From Sindora glabra (lineage: Eukaryota > Streptophyta > Magnoliopsida > Fabales > Fabaceae), in the NCBI GenBank assembly GCA_020226215.1, contig CM035235.1, positions 42,131,352-42,195,351 of the forward strand: DNA of 64,000 bases, read 5' to 3'. The position numbers were made by a program, and so were the translations under genes. How positions within the stretch are numbered: the first letter of the stretch is position 1; every line of letters begins with the position of its first letter. Under the pieces are notes generated by a model that was not told the origin of the DNA, ran no database searches, and saw only the letters and a program-made list of their open reading frames with translations. Positions 37,196 to 48,589 of the stretch are shown in pieces.

Positions 37196-40100
37196 AACTC
37201 ATTTCCTATGTAATGTGAGAATCTTTCTTAAGTTAAAATTAATATATATATTCTCTATTTCACAAATAAATATTATCAAAAAAATCATTAGAAGATTAAT
37301 ATAATTTATATAATTAAAAAATTACAATTAAAATTAAAAAGATGTATATATATGTATATATGTAAATACATACACATTACTCTTCCTTGCTAAATTTTCT
37401 ATAAAAATTTTAATTTTATAAAAAATTTTAAGTAAAATGTTAAAATTAGTAATTAAATAAAAAACTAAAATCTAAAAGATTAAATAGTCCATCCCGTCAA
37501 ATATACATATTTTAATATTAGTTTGAAAGAATAATAATTATTTTTCACCAATGAATATATTATAGCTTATTATACATGAGTATTATAACGATTTATAATA
37601 CATAAAACAAAAACAACAACTTATGGGAAAAGATAACTTTTCGAAATTTCCAATTTTATTTGAAAAAATTCTAAATACCAGGCACGCACACTTATGAAAG
37701 CTAATCAACATGAAAATGCACATTCTCATGTTTGAATATTTGGTTTGAAATAATTACGTGATTAAAAAAATGCATTATGCCTGAACAAATAAAAGAAAGG
37801 CAGTGTATGTGAGATAACCAGCCTTATGATGAGCAGTGGAAAGACATACTTATGTAATCTTGTTTTAATATTTAAATTAAATTTAATGAGGAGTTAGAGT
37901 AAATCAAAATTTGGAAGAAAATAATATTTATTCACAATTTATATATAAAAAGAATAAGAATTTATGCAATTAAAATTTTAATTTTCAACAGTGAATTCCA
38001 TCAAAATATCAAGATAAGAAAATATATAAGCGAGTGATGTGGTTAAACAAACATATATTCCCATGACTCTTAATCTATTCGTTGCAACTAAGGGTCAATA
38101 TTACATATATCAAGTAAATAACCAGCTATATTTTTTATATTAATACATGAAAATGAAAAAAAAAAATCACCCCACCACCCAAAATTGAAAGAATCACTTA
38201 TAAATTTCACTTAAGGTTATATAGATATAGTGATATGATAGGTCATCTATAATCACATGTAAATTCATTATTAAAATATATATAAATCTTAATACGATAA
38301 AAGATTGCATATGAACTCAATATCACAAATTTGACGGTATAATAGCATATCCTCCGAAGTCATAGTACTTGCTTTATGCTACAAAGATCATAAATTTAGA
38401 ATTCAATTCAGAATTTATTCAATATTGAATTGATTGAAACAGAAGCACTTCATAGCCACAAAATTCTTCTGCTCAATGCGCTCCCACACTTAAAAAAAAA
38501 TGTAACATCAGTTACTAGTTAAAGAAATTACATTTTTTTAACATTTACTTTTTATTTTTTTAAAATGTTGTAACTCAATCAACAATAGCAAAGCATTATT
38601 AAATTAACTTAATCAAATTAGAAAGTGTAAACAAATAAATTATATTTTTATCTAAATCCCTCACGATAGCTTCCTTTTAGTTTGTTAGGTTGATGCAAAT
38701 TTTCTTTTGATATTAAAATTTAATAAAAATTCATTGATTTTGTAAATGTATTTATATTAAAAAAATTACCAAGTCGCGAGAAAATTTTGAAAAATTTACC
38801 CCATTTGTTCAGAGCCTGGTTTGAGAAAAGAGAAATTATTACAGACATGCAATATATATAAATGAAGTCATTTAAAATAATTTTTAAATATTAATACTTC
38901 ATTTATTTTCTCAAAAGATTTTTTCTAGAAAAATTTGATTTTCATATATATTAATAAAAGATGAACTTGTCACTTCTATTTATGATTTAAAAAATTGATA
39001 CCCAAAGTCATATAGTAATAGTAATAGAAAAAATATTTTTTTTAAAACAAGAATTTACTTTCTTGAAACTCTTTAAATTTAATATTAAATAAATAAAATA
39101 TTTTCCTCATATTATCATTTTATAACTATATTTTATAAAAATATTTTTATCAAAAAAATAAAAAAAATTATTTATATATTTTGACTTAGTATAGCAATTA
39201 CAATTATTTGTTACATTTAACAATTCAAATAAATAGATTTTTTTGTATTTTCATAAATCTCATGTTGATTTTGATATTTATAAATATTTTATCTAACTTT
39301 GAAATTCATTCATTCGGATTTGATGATCAAATATAATAATTATAGTTATAATTATCGCACTAAATTAATATTTATAAATAATTTGATGTCTAAAAAATAT
39401 TTTAAATGATTTATATATTAGGTTTCGTTGAACATAATAATTGCAATAGCTTAAGAACATTCTATTCTACAAGCTGATGGTCATGCTTTAGGCGTTGAAC
39501 ATAATAATTGCAATAGCTTAAGAACATAATAATTTTCATAAATCCCATCCTGATTGTCATGCTTTAGGCGTGCAGCGTGCACTCTTCATTTGATTGAAAA
39601 CCCAACCAACATTCTATTCTACATGATAATTTCCTATTTTCCTACCATGCTTTCTTGTTATGTTCATCCAATTTATTTAATTACTTGTTTTTATTTTTAT
39701 TTGAGTTTTTATTATAATAAATTTAAATTGAAGTTATAACTGAGTAACCTTAATACCTTATTTTTAATATAATGTATTAACGGTGAGATATTGGAGTAAA
39801 TTAATAGTTGATATCATTATTAAAAATGTGTTGGAGTTCAGTACAAATATATAACCCTGACAAATCGTTTGAAATAATTTAAAAATAGTAAAATTCGGGC
39901 AGTGTTTGCATCATCTGAAATAAACTGAACATTTATAAATTTTTGAAACTTTGATTTGCATAAGTTGCGGCAAATAATACACCACCAAGCTCCGCCAACA
40001 ACTTGTAATTTTTCATGTTATTTAAACTTTCCTTTTATTTCTATTTCTAAAGTATGTATCTAATATTATATTAGTTGTAACCACATTGTAGACCCAATTA

Positions 40101-41249
40101 TATTTTAATATTTTCTTAATTAGTCTTATGTCGCTGTGATTTTCAAATATTCAAATAGTAGTGGTGAACATTTCATTCATAACTATTTTCACTTATCCTT
40201 CACATAGTAATATCCTTTGTTATCCATATTTTTCAAAACCCTAATTACCTCTTACTCATCATTTCGATCTTCACTCTTACAAAATTCCCCGTTTTTCGTT
40301 GGTAATTTTGCTTCCATTCCCCCCGTATAGATTTATAAAAAAAAAAGGTAAAAAATAAAAAAATAAATTTTTTAATGTTGAATTACTATGAAAAATGAAA
40401 AATTTAGTGTGAAAAAAAGTTAAAAAAATATTTCAAGAGTTAGCTTAATGCTTTCCCATCAAAATAGTGCAAAAAAAAGACAGAATACATAATAATTATA
40501 AAATTATCCTTTTGTGAAGCTCATTAAACAATTTTATTTACTTTCAATAATAGCAATTTTATTATTTAATAAATTATTTATTCTATTTATTTTTTTAGTT
40601 TTTCAATTAAATCAATAAAAAATTAATATTTTAATCATTTTCTTTCCACTTATTTTCTATGCATCCAAATAATAAATAAAAAGTATATATTTTCGTTCCA
40701 TCTTTATTTTTTCTTCTTCCTATTTTCTTTTCGCACTTTTTTCTCACAACATGCCAACATAGTGTTCATGTCTTCTCTTAGTGCCACTCTTCAATTCTGT
40801 AATTTTTTCTCACAACATTCCAACATAGGGTTCATGTCTTCTTCCTATTTTCTGTTCGCACTTCTTCATACGCAGGAATTTTTTACTGCTTTTGAGCAAG
40901 GTGCCCATGGATTTCTACTCAGTGAATTTTTTGTTACATTTTTTAATTTTCATAATCGTTTATATTTCCTATTTGGATGTTGGTAATAATTGATTTGATT
41001 GAAGTTGTATGTATGAATTCTGTTTTGATTTTATTTTAGTCAGATGACCTCAATCTTTAAAAGAATATTTGTCAGAAAATGTATTAGATGGGTCCTAGTA
41101 TGAAATTTCTATTTTTGGAATTGAGAAAATAATAAAAGAATTTTTTATATTTTTATTTCTTTGCTGTAAATTTTTGGAATTATTTACAATTATTACAATA
41201 AATTGTTACCTTCTTCATCTACTAATAATTCTCCTCACAATAATTATCA

Positions 41250-41250
<1 letters not shown>

Positions 41251-41288
<38 letters not shown>
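41251..41288. repeat. (ATT)n microsatellite in unit 4
   Basis: A perfect ATT run of about 38 bp lies within the degenerate triplet region, about 100 bp before the telomeric insertion. Confidence 0.95.
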
Positions 41289-41385
41289 GATCACTACCAT
41301 TGTTGATTTTATGATTATTACCACCTCATCTTTATTTAGATAGCCATTACTATCGCTATCATTGTTACTTTCATAACCATCACTG

Positions 41386-41444
41386 CACCAATTTTTGTCG
41401 CCACCCTAAACCCTAAACCCTAAACACCAATTTTTGTCGCCACC
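41386..41444. repeat. Interstitial telomere repeat with a flanking 20-bp duplication
   Basis: The sequence at 41404-41424 is three perfect CCCTAAA units, the plant telomere repeat. The 20-mer CACCAATTTTTGTCGCCACC stands on both sides (41386-41405 and 41425-41444). Nineteen bases of telomeric sequence lie between. Unit 1 has a single ATTTTTGTCATCACCATT at the same place and no telomere repeat. Confidence 0.95.
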
Positions 41445-41741
41445 ATTGATATCATCACCACCACAATCAATACCTCCACCTAGACAATTACTCCCACTAC
41501 TTTCACCAATATCGATCTATCACCACTACCATTTCCTTCAAAACCACCACCATCATGAGCAACGAAGTAATATTCAAATTTTAAACTATTATATAATTAT
41601 TATTTTATTTCAAAATAATAAGAAAATTATATTTAAATAAATACTAATCATATTTAAAAAATAAGAATTAAAAATAAAAATTGTTTTTAAAAATGATATT
41701 AGAACATGTAAATAAAAATATTTTACATATGCCAAGTGCCT

Positions 41742-42381
41742 AAATTCTTCGCTTTCATGAGGACAACTCAAATAGCTTGTGAGAAATTCTGTCAATGATA
41801 GGAAACGACAAAAACAAAAAATAAAAGGGTGAATTATGTCAACTTTGTTTGAGGTTTGGTTTAGTGACACTTTGCCTCCTATATATATATTTTTTAAAAT
41901 ATACTCGTTCATGTTCCAAGATATTTTCATTATTATAAAATGTAATAATGTTGAAATTTTTTAGCTGAAATCTTTTCTCAATGTTATTTCTCATGACTGA
42001 AAGATTATTTTTCTATATTTTTATTTATAAATGTGTTCTTTTTAAAAAAATAAATACACTCTCTTCTTTTATATATAATTATGTTGTAATATTTATACAT
42101 AAATTTATAATAAAAATAGTATAAAAAATAGTTATCTAATAATATGATATTAGGGAACAAATTGTATTTTAACTTTCCTATTATGGAAATACTTTGTGGG
42201 AATAGAGATGTATAATTTTGAAAAATGAAGGATAGTGAATATAATTAGACCAAATTTTATAAGTTTTTACAGAAGCCTACTATTATGGGTTTATGTGACG
42301 AATACGAAGAGCTGCAGCTGCTGAAGGAAGAAGCCGCAGAAGATTTGAGAATTTGAGATTCGAAGAGAGATAGAAATGAAC
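41742..42381 (+). pseudogene. Split 5'-leader fragment of the RmlD-like gene (unit 4)
   Basis: Part a is 41742-41828 and part b is 42270-42381. Part b reads CGAATACGAAGAGCTGCAGC and ends AGAAATGAAC. This is the last copy before the LINE. Confidence 0.85.
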
Positions 42382-42529
42382 TAACTCATTTCCTATGTGA
42401 TGTAAGAATTTTTCTTAAGTCAAAGTTAATATATATATTATATTTCACAAATAAATATAATTAAAAAATCATTAGAAGATTAGTATAATTTATACAATTA
42501 AAATTATAAAGATGTGAGGCTCTCACTTG

Positions 42530-44296
42530 ATGTTTGAGAATAACGATCAAGCTTTGTCCAGGGAGGAGATCGATCAACTACTGAGGAGTACTAAGAAGGC
42601 CAAGCCAAATGAAGCGAATGTGGTCATGATTTGCAGACAGGAAGAGAAGGAAGGTGAGCAGGTGAAAGGGAGTAACAAATCAATAGTATCGTATAAAGAT
42701 AAGTTGCTTAACGTGAATAAAGCACATAATGATGTATATGAGAATAAAGTATTGTGCATGATAGATGAAGAGGAATCAGATGAGGAGGATGAGGATGTTC
42801 AACCAAAAGATCAGGATCCTCTTTGTCCACATATTAATGTTTCGAAGGAGGAACGCAAAGAATAGTGTCAACCTTGGAGAAATTCACTAATCATAAATTT
42901 GCTAAGGAAGAACTTGGCATTTAAATTCCTAAAATCTCAATTAGAAAAGCTATAGATGTTGAAAGGTTTGATCTAATTGATAGATATCGAGAATGTTTAC
43001 TATGTAGTTCGCTTCAGTGACAGGGAGGATTATATTAATGCATTAGAAAATGGTCCTTGGATGATCATTGATCACTATCTTGTGGTTCAACGGTGGATGC
43101 CTAATTTTGATCCTTTTGATGCTGAATTCAGGAAACTAGCAGTATGGATAAGAGTTCAAAGATTGCATCTGGAGTATTATAATTAACGTTTTCTTTAGAG
43201 ACTTGGCAATAAGGTGGAGAGGATGCTAAAGGTAGACATGCATACACTTAGAGATCAAGAAAATTCTACAGTAATAGAGAGAGGCTAGTTTGCTAGAATA
43301 TATATGGAGATTGATCTATGCAAATAGTTAATCCCTAAAGTGTTAGTCCGAAAGAAAATTTTGCCTATCCAATATAAGGGATTACACCTCATTTGTTTCT
43401 CTTGTGGTTGGTTTGGGTATAGGAAAGACGCTTGTATTGTTAAACCACCCTAATAAGTAGATGTTCAATCTGATATGTCGTGGGGTCTACCTCCATGTAG
43501 CCAACGATGCTTGGCGGCCTTGTTCAATAGATTCCTATAGCAAGTGAGGATCCACCAGTTAACTGGAAAAGTCATTACTTGCAAGGAAGAATTTGGGGGA
43601 TAGATGATTCCACAGAAGCATATTAGGAAAACAAAAAATTAGGCCAGAAAATAGTCATCTGACTTCAATGCTTCCATAAAAAGAAAAGCCGTGACTATTG
43701 ACCTATAGAAAAGTAGCAGAGCTGATGCTTTTAATTCCAAATTTAATGCCCTTTTGACTTTAAATGAGGAAGATATGAATGAGACAAATAGAGGAGTGAT
43801 TAAGGATTTGCTGGATTTCAATGATACCACTGCTAGAATGACTAAAACTACAAGGCCTACCCATACGAAAACCAAAGTTCTACTGGCTAAAGAGAATATT
43901 AATCCTAATGGATCAAAAAACATAGTAAAAAGCATTCAAGAGCTCAGCAAACTAGGCCAAAAATCTACCCAGGCCAAAACCAACACTCTTTCTAATCCAA
44001 TAAGACCTACCACCTCCTTGCATCAGCAGAACCCATCATCTAAACCATATACAATGAAGCCTAGTAGGACTACTCAACCAATGCATACAGGTACATGTAA
44101 TACTTCTTCCCCCATGCAAATTAAGAATGGCCAGGAGAAGATGATGATTATATCGTCTCAAAGTGAAGAATGCCCTCCACCTAGAAAGCCTTTTGATAAC
44201 TTAGATGTGGTGCAATTAATGAGAATGCATGCTTCTACTTTGTCAGCAGAAAAAGTAAAAAGTATTCTAGGAAAAATAGGCAATCAATGCCTTTAG
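42530..44296 (+). pseudogene. LINE ORF1 (DUF4283 and zinc knuckle)
   Basis: The N-terminal part (42530-42865) starts MFENNDQALSREEIDQLL and has an acidic stretch (DEEESDEEDED). After a broken stretch the frame at 42977-43186 has the DUF4283 core: YYVVRFSDREDYINALENG, PWMIIDHYLVVQRW. With stops in between, similarity runs to a knuckle at 43394-43435 reading CFSCGWFGYRKDAC, where the His ligand is Tyr. A Ser/Thr/Pro-rich C-terminus follows at 43754-44296. ORF1 proteins bind the element RNA. This copy has a frame change and several stops. Confidence 0.87.
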
Positions 44297-44340
44297 AAGG
44301 TTAGGTAATGCGAGGCTTCTCTTTCCTACTTTTCCTTTTT

Positions 44341-46920
44341 ATGAATATTATTAGCTAGAATTGTAGAGGAGCTAGAGCCTTTTCTTTTGTGACTCAAGTT
44401 CGTGACCTAATTTCTGCCCATAAAATTAGCATTTTTATTGTGTTAGAAACATGAATTTCAAGGCTTAAGGTAGAGCAAGTCATCAAACAATTAGGAATGG
44501 ATGGTGTATTCAGAAAATACCCTACTAGTTTTTCTAGGGGAATTTAGATTATATGAAAGACAAGCTCATACCAGTTATCTGTTCTCAAGTATCATCATCA
44601 ATATATACATGTCCACTATACAATAGTGGGAAGAAACTAGTCAAGCTCTTTAATAGCAGTCTATGCTTCACCATAAAAACAGCTAAGAATAGCCTTATGG
44701 AATGAGTTACAGTTGTTGGCACATCATATTAGGTCACCTTGGGTCCTGTTAGGGGACTAGACTTCCTACCTTATAGTGGATGAGAAAAAAGAGGGAGGAC
44801 CACCAAATTTTCGAAGCATGCAAGCTTTTGCATAGTGTTTAACTAACTGTCAACTCATGGATTTAGGATATAAAGGTCCACAATTTACTTGGGAAAAGAA
44901 GCATCTTTAAGAAAAATTGGATTGTGTATTGGCGAATGCAGAATGAAGATTAACAAATCAGGATGCTTCAGTTTTCTACCTTTTTTACATGAAATCCAAC
45001 CATCGGCTAATCCTGATTAACATTCAGAACCAAAACTCTAAAACAAGTGGTACCTACCCCTTCCACTTTCATTCAGCCTAGCTATTGGATGAAACCTTTC
45101 CTGAAGTAGTTCATAAAGCATGGGCTAATTCTAATGATTAGCTTCAAGCATCAAAATGCTTCCAAAATGAAGTCCAAAGCTAGAATAAAAACACATTTGG
45201 AAATATATTTAGAAAAAAAAGAATTCTGATGGCTAGATTAGAAAGTATAGATAGAGATCTTGAACAGTAATACAATACCTATCTTCTATCACTCAGGAAA
45301 AGGCTATGGTAGGAATATGAATACATTCTCATCCAAGAAGAGATTACCTGGTTTCAAAAATCTAGGTGCAACTGGCTTCTGTATGGCGACTGTAACATTT
45401 CTTTTTTTCATACCTCTATAGTTATTCAAAGAAAGAAAAATAAAATTGAACTCCTCAAGGATGATGATGGATACTAACATAGGGATTAAGACATTCTTCG
45501 GAAAATGACCATAGAGTTTTATTGCTCTCTCTTTTCTAAGGATCATGAAGTGCTTGTAGCATATCCTTTAGTTGATTGCTTTCCTAACATTCAAGGAGAT
45601 ATTAAGGAAGTATGGAAGGGAGTGGATACTGAAGAAATTAAAGCAGTAATTTTTAACATGGGTGCATTTAAAGCTCCTGGCAGAAATGGTCTCTAGGCTA
45701 TATTTTTCCAAAGTAATTGGAATTTGATAAAGGAATTAGTTTGTAAAATTATTAAGGAAATATTCGAGCAACTAGAGAATGTGGCTAAGATTAATAAGAC
45801 ACTCTTAGTATTGATTCCAAAATCAAAAAACCCTCAAACATTGAGGGAATTCAGGCCGATCAGTCTATGTAATGTGATATACAAAATAGTCATGAAAATC
45901 CTTGCTAACTACCACAAACCTATCATGAACAGGTTGGTCTTACCCAATCAATGCAGCTTTGTTCCCAAACAACATAGCTCAAACAATATCATCATAACAC
46001 AAGAGATTATCCACTCCATGTGGCTCAAAAAGGGGAAGATCGAATATATGGCTATTAAAGTTGACTTAAAAAAGGTGTATGACAAACTAGATTGGAACTT
46101 TTTTATTAATACTTTGGAGGAAATAGGGTTTGATAAGCATTTTTTCTCCCTTATTAAATCATGTATGGAAACTTCCAATATGAGAATCTTGTGGAATGAA
46201 AATTTAACAAAGAGTTTTAAACCTTCTAGAGGAATTTGACAAGGAGATCCGTTGTCACCATACTTATTCATTCTTTGCATAGAAAGACTTGCTCATGCCA
46301 TTGAATTAGCAGTTTAGAGGAAATTATGGAAGTTAATCCTATTACGAAGAAATAAAATTCCTATTTCATATATATTTTTTGCAGATGATTTGATCCTTTT
46401 TGCAGAAGCTTCTATGGAACAAGCAAAAATCATTAACCTATGTCTCTTTACTTTTTGCAATAGCTCAAGACAAAAAGTGAATAATGAAAAGTCCAAGATA
46501 TTTTTTCCTCCAATGTCAATCACATGCAATCTAGGGAAATTAGTGACAAACTAGGCTTTCAATCTACGATGGATCTGGGGAAGTATTTAGGAGTGCCTTT
46601 ACATCATAAAAAAGTGTCTCACATATCATTCAATTTCATTGTTGATAAAGTTAATTAGAGATTAAGCTCTTGGAAGGCACAAACACTTTCATTGGTAGGG
46701 AGAATTACACTTGTAAAGGCCATTCTATTTTCAATACCACAATATGGTATGCAAACAAATACGCTCTCTACATCCATTTATCTTCAATTGGATAAGTTAA
46801 GCAAGAATTTTATTTGGGGTTATAAGGACGATGGTCATAAAATTCACCTAATTGCATGGAAGATTCTATGTCTTATAAAAGAAGATGGGGAATTAGGATT
46901 AAGACAAATGAAACTATGTC
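44341..46920 (+). pseudogene. LINE ORF2 (endonuclease and reverse transcriptase)
   Basis: The start reads MNIIS-stop-NCRGARAFSF with a TAG at 44356 where the family has Trp. The endonuclease region keeps GDxxxx..EGGPPNFRS and LMDLGYKGPQFTWE, but its SDH-type motif is SNHRL. RT motifs include KSKNPQTLREFRPISLCNVIYKI, VDLKKVYDKLDW, QGDPLSPYLFILCIERL and FFADDLILFAEA near 46375-46410. At least six further stops interrupt it. Several fit C-to-T or G-to-A change, such as the TGA before QGDPLSPY. The last recognisable piece is GELGLRQMKLC at about 46910. Confidence 0.9.
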
Positions 46921-46934
46921 TTCTAATACCAAGA

Positions 46935-47561
46935 TGTTAGGAATTCAGGTTACCACATGCAGCGAAAATTCAAAATTTAATCCGAATTCTACCTAGGATC
47001 CATGCAAAAAGTATAAATCAATTATTAGGGTTTTACCTATTGGGCACTCATATTTCTACTGATTAAAACTTAAGAGCAGATTAATCAAATGCCGACCGAA
47101 AGGTACAGTGTCTCTACGATATCTACACAGAGTGAACAACGACCTCTCACCCTCCATGAATCTACTAGGATGCATTTTTCTCTCTAGGATGTAGGATTGG
47201 ATATTTTTTTGAGTGATTTAGGGTTTTGGAAGCTTGTGAGCGTGTATTAAAAATGCTTCCCTCAAGCCCCTTTTTATGGAACTTAGGCAAGTCACAATCC
47301 TAATTCTACTAGGATAATACTTTCAAAATCCTAATCACACTTAACAACTCATCTTATCCTTATTCTAGAGATAATGAGGAGAGATATGACTTATCTATTA
47401 ATTATCCAATATTAGATAATATTATCTCATAATATAAATATCTTAATATTAGATAATTACATATAGTTATTAAATATCAAAATAATATTATCTCATAATA
47501 TATTTATCTAATATCTGATAACGTAATTATTTAATATTACTTTAATATCAAATAATATTAC

Positions 47562-47608
<47 letters not shown>

Positions 47609-48580
47609 TGAACAACATATTATTATTCTTAATAATAATATATATGCAAAAAAAATAAGTCTAATTAATTAGATATTAATATAATTAAAGTCCAATTAAT
47701 TATTGTATTATACTTACTCCTTTTGTGTAACCCTTAGGTTCTTATTATATTAACAATGACTTATTATTAAATCATAGACAATGAGCAGTATTTAGCAATA
47801 CATCACTGTCACTTAAGTAGTAAGAATGTCTATGATTCGACATCCACCTAATACATGATCAATGTTTTACATCATAATCCTTTTTGTAATAATATCCAAA
47901 TTGAATTGGAGGCATGGAATGTGTCATCCTCATCAATGTTCAATTTATATTTCTTGATACTGAGTAGACTTTAAAACAAATGATCAATATTACATATTGA
48001 TCCATTTGAGCATAGTCATGCATTTCTAAGTCTTACTCAATCAAGGGGTCGAATGATATATCTCTTTTATAAGAGTAACAAAATTCTATGTACATCATTC
48101 ACTTCCCTCTGCATGATTCATGACACATTCAATTAACACCCTACTTGTCATCTCGATTAAAGGTGACATAAGACAACATTAGAGTGAGTGACCCCTCATG
48201 TAGGAAACTATAGTGACTTCAGGTCAAAAGACTATATGCAATTATGACCATATAAGAACTACTAATGGCACAAGTCTTATCTATGCAATATTCTCATATT
48301 GAGTCAGTCCAGTACATATGTTCACTAACAATGTACTCATGTATTGACTTGATATCACATATCCATGATTCATAATCATTAGTTACTATACATGACAGTC
48401 TCGATGTACTATTACTATCCTTTTCGTAATAATACTTGACTAGGGGTATTTTAGAAATAATAAAATTATTTCAAGGATAATTATTATATTAAGTTATAAA
48501 TTGCACAAAAATTAAAAATAAAATATAATAATACATTGTATATCATTTCAATCATCTATATGATTGATTCCTAGGACACA
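46935..48580 (-). repeat. Probable Copia-type LTR, about 1.65 kb, with adjacent primer-binding-site remnant
   Basis: The block has TG...CA ends: TGTTAGGAATTC on the left and GATTCCTAGGACACA on the right, with TAGGAAT and ATTCCTA forming an inverted pair near the termini. The bases just left of it (46921-46932) read TTGGTATTAGAA on the minus strand. They match 9 of the 12 bases of the initiator-Met primer-binding site compared at that spot (46920-46931). That makes it the 5' LTR of a minus-strand element whose inside is gone. No target duplication was found (CAAGA against CATTA). A (TA)n run sits at 47573-47604. Confidence 0.5.
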
Positions 48581-48589
48581 CATTAATAT

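Larger units (their letters stand above)
31480..37604 (+). repeat. Tandem array unit 3 (about 6.1 kb, with a 738-bp hAT-like insertion)
   Basis: The same order of landmarks is seen as in units 1 and 2. The undisturbed Copia target, TGTCATCTATAATCACATG, is near 32111. The second segment A stops at 36345, where GGCCACCAAATGGCC runs straight into the triplet region. That is a deletion of roughly 2.3 kb relative to unit 2. The leader insert is also about 75 bp shorter near 36977. Confidence 0.88.
37605..42514 (+). repeat. Tandem array unit 4 (about 4.9 kb, truncated by a LINE)
   Basis: It begins AAACAACAACTTATGGG and keeps the empty Copia target near 38250. The first segment A is rearranged near 39440-39550, with a short direct duplication of GAACATAATAATTGCAATAG. 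The second segment A is absent: CAATCTTTAA near 41060 joins AAGAATATTTGTCAGAAAATG, which corresponds to about 16350 in unit 1. The unit is cut at 42514 by the LINE. Confidence 0.88.
42515..46920 (+). mobile_element. L1-type LINE, both open frames present but decayed, 3' end missing
   Basis: ORF1 with DUF4283 and a zinc knuckle is followed by ORF2 with endonuclease and reverse transcriptase, all on the plus strand. No poly-A tail or 3' UTR is seen. RT similarity stops at about 46920 against a Copia-type LTR. This is unusual, since LINE insertions normally lose the 5' end, so the 3' loss must be a later event. The left end meets array unit 4 at AAAGATGT. Confidence 0.9.

Noticed and set aside
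42574..42759. Minus-strand frames across the LINE at 42574, 43639, 45304, 45948 and 46314
   Set aside because: They are antisense to recognisable LINE protein sequence.
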